Below, in pieces: positions 1 to 4,533 of a stretch of 5,657 nt of DNA (position 1 is the first letter of the stretch; every line of letters starts with the position of its first letter). Both the position numbers and the translations under genes were made by a program. This stretch comes from an uncultured Lachnospiraceae bacterium. Lineage in GTDB: Bacteria; Bacillota; Clostridia; Lachnospirales; Lachnospiraceae. The DNA lies in the NCBI GenBank assembly GCA_945643825.1, contig CALZEZ010000106.1:1-5657 (forward strand), written 5' to 3'. The notes beneath the pieces are model-generated. The model ran no database searches, had not been told where the DNA came from, and was given only the letters and a program-made list of their open reading frames with translations.

Positions 1-11
1 AGGAAAAAATT

Positions 12-587
12 ATGAAAAAAAGAGTTTTGATTGGTAGTATTTTAGTGAGTGCGATGCTTGCACTTGCGGCGTGCGGAGACAATGCCAAGACGATTGAGGG
101 AAGTGCCCCGGCAAAGGAGCAGAGCGCGACGACGAAAGAGAGCACATCCACGGAAGTGACGGCAGAGGAGCAGGCAAAGGAGCCTGACGGCTATTACTTT
201 GAAGAAAAAGGGGTGAAGATCACACCGGATGCGAATATGGCAGGAATCCTGGAGGGACTCGGAGAGCCTGTCTCATACTTCGAAGCGGCAAGCTGTGCCT
301 TTGAAGGACTTGACAAGATCTATACCTACCATGGTTTTGAAATTGATACTTATCCCGGAAAGGATGGAGATTACATCTCTTCCATTATTCTCAAGGATGA
401 TACCGTTTCTACTCCGGAGGGTGTGAGCATTGCGGATCCCGCATCAAAGGTGAAAGAGGTTTACGGAGAGCCGACGTCAAGCAGCGAGGGCAAGCTGGAA
501 TATGAGAAAGGCACCGGCAGACTGGTATTTGTAGTTAGTGCTGATCAGGTTGCTTCCATCGAGTATGTTTCCAAGGTTTTGGATTGA
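12..587 (+). CDS. Putative secreted lipoprotein with a duplicated C-terminal domain, function unknown
   Basis: A 191-residue protein starting at an ATG preceded by AGGA at the window edge. Residues 1-20 form a lipoprotein signal peptide: basic MKKR, a hydrophobic core, then lipobox L18-A-A-C21, so Cys21 should be lipidated and the protein anchored on the outer face of the membrane. Residues 24-58 are a Ser/Thr/Glu/Lys-rich linker of low complexity. Residues 60-191 look like a small alpha/beta domain made of two related halves: GVKI (67-70) to LGEP (83-86) followed by strand-like segments (104-114, 122-127), and GVSI (137-140) to YGEP (151-154) followed by strands (162-175, 180-186). This resembles by eye the small helix-plus-sheet repeats of SmpA/OmlA, BLIP-like or DUF4309-type lipoproteins, but I cannot assign a family. 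It lacks visible catalytic motifs. It is probably not functionally tied to the downstream translation genes, which have their own promoter just after its stop. The gene's own promoter lies outside the window. Confidence 0.85.
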   Translation: MKKRVLIGSILVSAMLALAACGDNAKTIEGSAPAKEQSATTKESTSTEVTAEEQAKEPDGYYFEEKGVKITPDANMAGILEGLGEPVSYFEAASCAFEGLDKIYTYHGFEIDTYPGKDGDYISSIILKDDTVSTPEGVSIADPASKVKEVYGEPTSSSEGKLEYEKGTGRLVFVVSADQVASIEYVSKVLD

Positions 588-593
588 TAATAC

Positions 594-622
594 TTGCAAC
601 GAAAAAACTTATGTGCTAATAT
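594..622 (+). promoter_or_regulatory. Sigma-A promoter of the aspS-gatCAB operon
   Basis: TTGCAA (594-599) and TAATAT (617-622) are separated by 17 bases, close to the TTGACA-17-TATAAT consensus. TG at 614-615, one base before the -10 hexamer, makes it an extended -10 promoter. A start near 629-630 would place transcription initiation just ahead of stem I of the T-box. The -35 box begins only 7 nt after the lipoprotein stop codon. The start site is inferred from spacing. Confidence 0.8.
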
Positions 623-719
623 AGTTGCATTAAATGCAGTGAAGGAGACTCTTGCTGGGGAGGTCGACAGGAATACAGCGTCACCGACTGAGAGCGCTGT
701 TGGAAGGAAGCAGTAAAGG

Positions 720-723
720 GAAC
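720..723 (+). promoter_or_regulatory. T-box specifier: AAC (Asn) at 721-723, overlapping GAA (Glu) at 720-722
   Basis: The specifier triplet of a T-box lies on the 3' side of stem I, is followed by one purine and then by the 3' strand of the basal helix, as in the glyQS pattern GGC-A-CUUC. Here AAC (721-723) is followed by A724 and CTCC (725-728), which pairs with GGAG (644-647). This register gives asparagine. Shifting one base upstream gives GAA, glutamate. No GAC (aspartate) occurs at this position. The helix above the loop can be CTTGCTG (651-657) with CAGTAAAG (711-718). The register is a manual alignment; AAC is well supported, use of GAA is only possible. Confidence 0.75.
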
Positions 724-834
724 ACTCCGGAGCAGATTATCTGAAAGCCGGGTCGGTCGTAGGGTAATACGTTCCCCTCGTTACGGGTCAAAGTGGACAA
801 ATGGGTCTTAAGCAGTAGGACACGTTTGTCAATG

Positions 835-873
835 CGGGTGGTACCGCGGGTAAAATTGTTTTTATCCGTCCCG
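835..873 (+). promoter_or_regulatory. T-box antiterminator
   Basis: CGGG (835-838) pairs with CCCG (870-873), leaving the 7-nt bulge TGGTACC (839-845) that receives the tRNA acceptor end. Above it GCGGGTAAAA (846-855) pairs with TTTTATCCGT (860-869), including two G-U pairs, with loop TTGT (856-859). The 3' strand of this structure is the 5' strand of the terminator, so the two folds exclude each other. The bulge base U842 would face the tRNA discriminator base. Confidence 0.85.
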
Positions 874-905
874 GAATACAAATGTATTCCGAGGCGGTTT
901 TTTTT
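866..905 (+). terminator. Intrinsic terminator of the T-box leader
   Basis: CCGTC (866-870) pairs with GGCGG (893-897), then after a C-A mismatch CGGAATAC (872-879) pairs with GTATTCCG (884-891) around a 4-nt loop, followed by eight T residues (898-905). This is a strong Rho-independent terminator. It forms when the leader's cognate tRNA is charged. Because no other terminator is visible after the lipoprotein gene, it may also stop transcripts arriving from upstream. Confidence 0.92.
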
Positions 906-910
906 ATATT

Positions 911-932
911 GTGACCAGTGAAACTGGATCAC
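911..932 (+). other. Hairpin between the T-box terminator and the aspS ribosome site
   Basis: GTGA (911-914) and CCAGT (915-919) pair with ACTGG (923-927) and TCAC (929-932), with loop GAA and one bulged A at 928: nine base pairs. There is no T tract after it, so it is not a terminator. It lies 21 nt before the Shine-Dalgarno and does not cover it. It exists only in read-through mRNA. A role as a 5' stabiliser or processing site is a guess. Confidence 0.55.
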
Positions 933-953
933 TTTCGTCTCGGAAGCAAGTAG

Positions 954-961
954 AAAAGGAG
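954..961 (+). promoter_or_regulatory. Ribosome binding site of aspS
   Basis: AAAAGGAG ends 10 nt before the ATG at 972. It is the only good Shine-Dalgarno near the start and fixes this ATG as the initiation codon. The spacing is slightly longer than optimal. Confidence 0.8.
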
Positions 962-971
962 ACCAAATACT

Positions 972-2717
972 ATGAAAAACTGCTACAGAGACATTACAAT
1001 CAAACAAATCAGTGAGGAGTACATCGGACAGGTATTAAAAGTGTCCGGCTGGGTGGAGAATATCCGCGATCACGGTGGCGTAAGCTTCATCGACCTGCGG
1101 GATATGTATGGCGTGCTACAGATCGTGCTCCGCAAGGACGGACTTCTGCACGGAATTACGAAGGAGACCTGCATCTGTGTGGAAGGCATGGTGGAGAAGC
1201 GTGACGAGGAGACGTATAACCCGAAGCTTCCTACCGGAACCATTGAGATCGACGCTTATTCGATCGAGATTCTCGGCAAGGTTTATAAACCGCTTCCGTT
1301 TGAGATCATGACCTCGAAGGAGACCAGAGAGGATGTCAGACTCAAATACCGTTATCTGGATCTGCGAAATGCGAAGGTTAAGGATAATATCATCTTCCGC
1401 TCTCAGGTAATCAGCTTCTTAAGACAGAAAATGACAGAGATGGGATTTTTAGAGATTCAGACCCCGATTCTGTGTGCTTCCTCGCCGGAGGGTGCACGCG
1501 ATTATATTGTTCCGTCCCGCAAATATAAAGGCAAATTCTATGCGCTGCCGCAGGCACCGCAGCAGTACAAACAGCTACTGATGGTGTCCGGCTTTGACAA
1601 ATATTTTCAGATCGCACCATGCTTTCGCGATGAGGATGCCAGAGCCGACCGCTCTCCCGGTGAATTCTACCAGCTTGATTTTGAGATGAGCTTCGCAACG
1701 CAGGAGGATGTCTTCCGTGTGGGCGAGGAGGTTCTTTCCGAAACCTTTGCGAAATTCGCACCGCAGGGAGCGAAGATCACACCGGCGCCTTATCCGGTGA
1801 TCAGCTACAAACAGGCAATGTTAGAGTTTGGTACGGATAAACCGGATTTAAGAAATCCGCTCCGGATCATGGATGTCACCGACTTTTTCCAGAAGTGCAG
1901 CTTTAAGCCGTTTTTAGGACGCACCGTCCGTGCGATTAAGGTTCATGAACCGATGAGCAAGGGCTTTCACGAGAAGCTGCTCGCCTTTGCAACCGGAATC
2001 GGTATGGGCGGACTCGGTTATCTTGAGGTTGAAGAGGATATGTCCTACAAGGGACCGATTGATAAGTTTATTCCGGACGAATGTAAGAAGGAGCTTGCAG
2101 ACCTTGCCGGACTATCCTGCGGCGATACGATCTTCTTCATCGCGGATAAGGAGGAACGCGCAAATCTCTTTGCAGGACAGCTTCGAAATGAGCTTGGCAG
2201 TAAGCTCGGCCTGCTGGAGGAAAATGCTTTCCGCTTCTGCTATGTGAACGATTTTCCGATGTTTGAGCGCGACCCCGAGACGAAACAGATCGGCTTTACC
2301 CACAATCCGTTTTCCATGCCGCAGGGAGGCTTGGAGGCGCTTGAGACGAAGGATCCGCTTGATATTCTTGCCTACCAGTATGATATTGTCTGCAACGGCG
2401 TGGAGTTATCCTCCGGTGCAGTCCGTAACCACGATATTCAGATCATGATCAAGGCTTTTGAGATTGCCGGATATGATGAGGAGACGCTGCAGAAGAAATT
2501 CGGAGCGCTCTATCAGGCATTTGCCTTCGGTGCACCGCCACATGCGGGAATGGCACCCGGTGTAGACCGCATGATCATGCTGCTTCGCGGGGAGGAGAAC
2601 ATCCGGGAGGTAATTGCTTTCCCGATGAGCGGTTCTGCACAGGATCTGATGTGTGGTGCTCCAGGCGATGTGACAGAGACACAGCTTCGCGAGGTGCACA
2701 TCAAGGTCAGGGATTAA
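972..2717 (+). CDS. aspS: Aspartyl-tRNA synthetase, bacterial type, probably non-discriminating (AspRS/AsxRS)
   Basis: A cytoplasmic class IIb synthetase that attaches Asp to tRNAAsp and probably also to tRNAAsn. The 581 residues match the usual bacterial AspRS length of about 590. Order of domains: OB-fold anticodon-binding domain (about 1-105); hinge ending at RLKYRYLDLR (123-132); catalytic core with motif 1 around 146-167, flipping-loop region SPEGARDYIVPSR (171-183) and motif 2 FRDEDARADR (218-227); the bacterial GAD insertion (about 285-405); and motif 3 in APGVDRMIMLL (528-538). His34 in RDHGG is the residue typical of non-discriminating bacterial enzymes (E. coli, discriminating, has RDLGS). 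The second known determinant site appears to be Glu80, neither the Lys of discriminating nor the Gly of the Pseudomonas enzyme. Motif 2 continues with SPGEFYQLD, one residue longer than E. coli QPEFTQID and like alphaproteobacterial enzymes as I recall them. The gene leads an operon with gatCAB, which fits synthesis of Asp-tRNAAsn for amidation. AspRS identity is certain; dual specificity is inferred. Confidence 0.97.
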   Translation: MKNCYRDITIKQISEEYIGQVLKVSGWVENIRDHGGVSFIDLRDMYGVLQIVLRKDGLLHGITKETCICVEGMVEKRDEETYNPKLPTGTIEIDAYSIEILGKVYKPLPFEIMTSKETREDVRLKYRYLDLRNAKVKDNIIFRSQVISFLRQKMTEMGFLEIQTPILCASSPEGARDYIVPSRKYKGKFYALPQAPQQYKQLLMVSGFDKYFQIAPCFRDEDARADRSPGEFYQLDFEMSFATQEDVFRVGEEVLSETFAKFAPQGAKITPAPYPVISYKQAMLEFGTDKPDLRNPLRIMDVTDFFQKCSFKPFLGRTVRAIKVHEPMSKGFHEKLLAFATGIGMGGLGYLEVEEDMSYKGPIDKFIPDECKKELADLAGLSCGDTIFFIADKEERANLFAGQLRNELGSKLGLLEENAFRFCYVNDFPMFERDPETKQIGFTHNPFSMPQGGLEALETKDPLDILAYQYDIVCNGVELSSGAVRNHDIQIMIKAFEIAGYDEETLQKKFGALYQAFAFGAPPHAGMAPGVDRMIMLLRGEENIREVIAFPMSGSAQDLMCGAPGDVTETQLREVHIKVRD

Positions 2718-2756
2718 TGTGAAAAAGTCGCTCAGAAATGGGATTAATGTGAAAAA
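2710..2756 (+). repeat. 17-bp direct repeat spanning the aspS stop and the aspS-gatC gap
   Basis: GGGATTAATGTGAAAAA occurs at 2710-2726 and again at 2740-2756, a perfect repeat with a 30-nt period. The first copy contains the last Asp codon and TAA stop of aspS. Each copy holds ATGTGA, a start codon directly followed by a stop. It looks like a small local duplication of the gene end. The second copy leads straight into the gatC ribosome site. Confidence 0.85.
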
Positions 2757-2757
2757 T

Positions 2758-2762
2758 GAGGT
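2758..2762 (+). promoter_or_regulatory. Ribosome binding site of gatC
   Basis: GAGGT lies 5 nt before the ATG at 2768, directly after the second copy of the 17-bp repeat. It supports this start, which also gives a GatC N-terminus of normal length. Confidence 0.75.
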
Positions 2763-2767
2763 AAAGT

Positions 2768-3061
2768 ATGGCTGAGAAGATAACAGAGGAAACCATTGAT
2801 TACGTTGGCATTCTGGCGAAGCTTGAGCTCTCAGATGAGGAGAAGACGCAGGCGAAGACCGACATGGAGCGAATGCTTAATTATATTGATAAGTTAAATG
2901 AGTTGGACACAACCGGAGTGGAGCCGATGTCCCATGTCTTTCCGGTGGAAAACGTGTTCCGCGAGGATGTGGTGACAAATGGGGATGAGAGCGAAAAGAC
3001 GCTGGCAAACGCCCCGGGCGTAAAGGACAATATGTTCGTCGTGCCCAAAACCTTTGATTAA
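2768..3061 (+). CDS. gatC: Asp/Glu-tRNA(Asn/Gln) amidotransferase subunit C
   Basis: A 97-residue protein of the usual GatC length (about 95). GatC is the small subunit that wraps round GatA and ties it to GatB, and helps the amidase subunit fold. Typical features are the N-terminal helix with EETIDYVGILAKLELSDEE (7-25), a second helix with MLNYIDKLNELDT (36-48), the conserved GVEPMSHVFPVENVFREDV segment (50-68), and a C-terminal strap ending in VVPKTFD (91-97). It starts 50 nt after aspS, with no terminator visible in the gap, and ends 20 nt before gatA. The order C-A-B is common in Firmicutes. It has no enzymatic residues of its own, as expected. Assignment is firm from the sequence pattern and from its neighbours. 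Confidence 0.95.
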   Translation: MAEKITEETIDYVGILAKLELSDEEKTQAKTDMERMLNYIDKLNELDTTGVEPMSHVFPVENVFREDVVTNGDESEKTLANAPGVKDNMFVVPKTFD

Positions 3062-3067
3062 TTGCTT

Positions 3068-3074
3068 GGAGGAG
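3068..3074 (+). promoter_or_regulatory. Ribosome binding site of gatA
   Basis: GGAGGAG ends 7 nt before the ATG at 3082, a near-ideal Shine-Dalgarno in the 20-nt gap after gatC. Confidence 0.85.
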
Positions 3075-3081
3075 AACAGTT

Positions 3082-4533
3082 ATGGAACGATTACAATATT
3101 CCGCAGTGGAACTTGCCAAGGCAATAAAAGAGGGAAAAACCACGGCGGTAGAGGCCATGCAGGCGGTGCTTGAAAGAATTGAGCGTTTCGAGAGCGAGTA
3201 CCACTGCTATGTGACCATTGACAAGGAAGGTGCGCTTGCACGCGCAGGGCAGGTGCAGCGTGAGATTGAAGCAGGAAGCTGCACCGGTAAGCTTGCGGGA
3301 GTCCCTGTTGCGATCAAGGATAATATCTGCACGGAGGGGATGCTTACAACCTGCTCGTCGCGGATCTTATCTGATTTTATACCCACTTATTCCGCTAAGG
3401 TCGTAGAGGAATTAGAGAAAGCCGGTGCGGTCATCATCGGGAAAACCAATATGGATGAGTTTGCCATGGGTTCGACGACAGAGACCTCTGCGTATGGCGT
3501 GACGAGAAACCCGGCAGACCCTGAGCATGTCCCGGGGGGCTCCTCCGGTGGTTCGGCTGCTGCTGTGGCAGCAGGTGAGTGTTTTTTTGCGCTCGGTTCG
3601 GATACCGGAGGCTCCATCAGACAGCCGGCATCCTACTGTGGTGTGGTTGGTATGAAGCCGACCTATGGAACGGTTTCCCGCTATGGTCTGATTGCTTATG
3701 GCTCTTCCCTGGATCAGATCGGACCGATCACAAGGAATGTTGAGGATTGTGCAGCCGTGTTAGAGGTGCTTGCCGTAAAGGACGAGAAGGATTCCACGTC
3801 TATCGGAAGAGAGGACACCGACTTTTCGGAGGCACTCATAAATGATGTGAGCGGAATGAAGATTGGAATTCCGCGAGATTACTTTACCGAGGGCGTGGAT
3901 CCACAGGTAAAGGAAGCGGTTCTTGGAGCGGCGAAGGTACTTGAGAGCAAAGGTGCCGTGATAGAGGAATTTGATCTGCCTTTAGTGGACTATGCGATTC
4001 CGACCTATTATACGATCGCCGCAGCAGAGGCAAGCTCTAACCTGGAGCGGTTTGACGGTATCAAATACGGATACCGCACCGAGCAGTTTGAGGGCTTGCA
4101 CAATATGTATAAGAAGACCCGCTCCGAGGGCTTTGGCGCAGAGGTTAAACGCAGAATCATGTTAGGCTCCTTCGTGTTAAGCTCAGGCTATTATGATGCT
4201 TACTATCTGAAGGCGCTTCGTGTGAAAGCAATGATTAAGAAGGCTTTTGATGAGGCCTTTGCCAGGTATGATCTGATTCTTGGACCGGTCGCACCGACTA
4301 CGGCACCAAGACTTGGGGAGAGCTTACAGGATCCGCTCAAAATGTACCTGAGTGATATTTATACGATTGCTGTAAACCTGGCAGGTCTTCCGGCTATCTC
4401 TGTTCCCTGTGGAAAGGATGATAAGGGACTGCCCATCGGACTTCATCTGATTGCAGACTGCTTTGAGGAAAAGAAGCTGCTTCGTGCTGCTTTCACGTAT
4501 GAACAAAGTGCTGGAAAGGGGGAGCGTTTATGA
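3082..4533 (+). CDS. gatA: Asp/Glu-tRNA(Asn/Gln) amidotransferase subunit A (glutaminase)
   Basis: Amidase-signature enzyme that releases ammonia from glutamine (or asparagine) and passes it through a channel to GatB for conversion of Asp-tRNAAsn or Glu-tRNAGln to the amide form. The 483 residues match the family length of about 485. The Ser-cisSer-Lys triad is intact and lies at the same positions as in Staphylococcus aureus GatA: Lys79 in GVPVAIKDN, Ser154 in PGGSSGGS (151-158), which also supplies the glycine-rich signature, and Ser178 in GSDTGGSIRQP (172-182). The start follows a strong ribosome site. The stop overlaps the gatB start (ATGA, 4530-4533), which suggests translational coupling and equal output of the two subunits. 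A run of seven T (3582-3588) between the codons for Ser154 and Ser178 encodes Cys-Phe-Phe in frame, and the reading frame is unbroken. Confidence 0.98.
   Translation: MERLQYSAVELAKAIKEGKTTAVEAMQAVLERIERFESEYHCYVTIDKEGALARAGQVQREIEAGSCTGKLAGVPVAIKDNICTEGMLTTCSSRILSDFIPTYSAKVVEELEKAGAVIIGKTNMDEFAMGSTTETSAYGVTRNPADPEHVPGGSSGGSAAAVAAGECFFALGSDTGGSIRQPASYCGVVGMKPTYGTVSRYGLIAYGSSLDQIGPITRNVEDCAAVLEVLAVKDEKDSTSIGREDTDFSEALINDVSGMKIGIPRDYFTEGVDPQVKEAVLGAAKVLESKGAVIEEFDLPLVDYAIPTYYTIAAAEASSNLERFDGIKYGYRTEQFEGLHNMYKKTRSEGFGAEVKRRIMLGSFVLSSGYYDAYYLKALRVKAMIKKAFDEAFARYDLILGPVAPTTAPRLGESLQDPLKMYLSDIYTIAVNLAGLPAISVPCGKDDKGLPIGLHLIADCFEEKKLLRAAFTYEQSAGKGERL
4515..4524 (+). promoter_or_regulatory. Ribosome binding site of gatB inside the gatA end
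   Basis: AAAGGGGGAG lies 5 nt before the ATG at 4530, inside the last gatA codons. With the ATGA stop-start overlap it favours re-initiation by ribosomes that finish gatA. Confidence 0.75.

Larger units (their letters stand above)
638..905 (+). promoter_or_regulatory. T-box riboswitch leader of aspS-gatCAB
   Basis: A tRNA-sensing transcription-attenuation leader. Visible parts in order: stem I opening with AGTGAAGGAG (638-647), whose GGAG pairs with CTCC (725-728); a stem I tip with ACAGCG (675-680) paired to CGCTGT (695-700) around a 14-nt loop; a specifier triplet next to CTCC (see separate entry); a stem II-like region (733-784) with GGG (762-764) able to pair with CCC (774-776) as a possible pseudoknot; stem III with GACAAA (796-801) paired to TTTGTC (825-830) and GTCTT (805-809) to AGGAC (817-821); then the T-box core GGGTGGTACCGCG (836-848), which matches the conserved element. 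An antiterminator and a terminator share bases 866-873. Uncharged cognate tRNA binding the specifier and the TGGT bulge (839-842) should stabilise the antiterminator and turn on the operon. No protein-coding gene is seen in 588-971. Secondary structures were paired by hand. Confidence 0.95.

Noticed and set aside
647..649. GAC (Asp codon) in stem I as the specifier; further GACs at 666-668 and 686-688
   Set aside because: They lie on the 5' side or in the tip loop of stem I, not on the 3' side next to the basal helix where the specifier sits.
681..1007. Open frame of 108 codons on the minus strand over the leader and aspS start
   Set aside because: It is antisense to the T-box and the aspS start, has no recognisable protein features, and its composition is explained by the structured leader.
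1411..1761. Open frame of 116 codons on the minus strand inside aspS, and other frames inside aspS, gatA and gatB
   Set aside because: All are opposite-strand or shifted readings of firmly identified genes, with Arg/Ser/Pro-rich translations and no family resemblance.
3582..3588. Run of seven T in gatA as a terminator tail or programmed slippage site
   Set aside because: No hairpin precedes it, it encodes Cys-Phe-Phe in a conserved frame between two active-site serines, and full-length GatA needs no frameshift.
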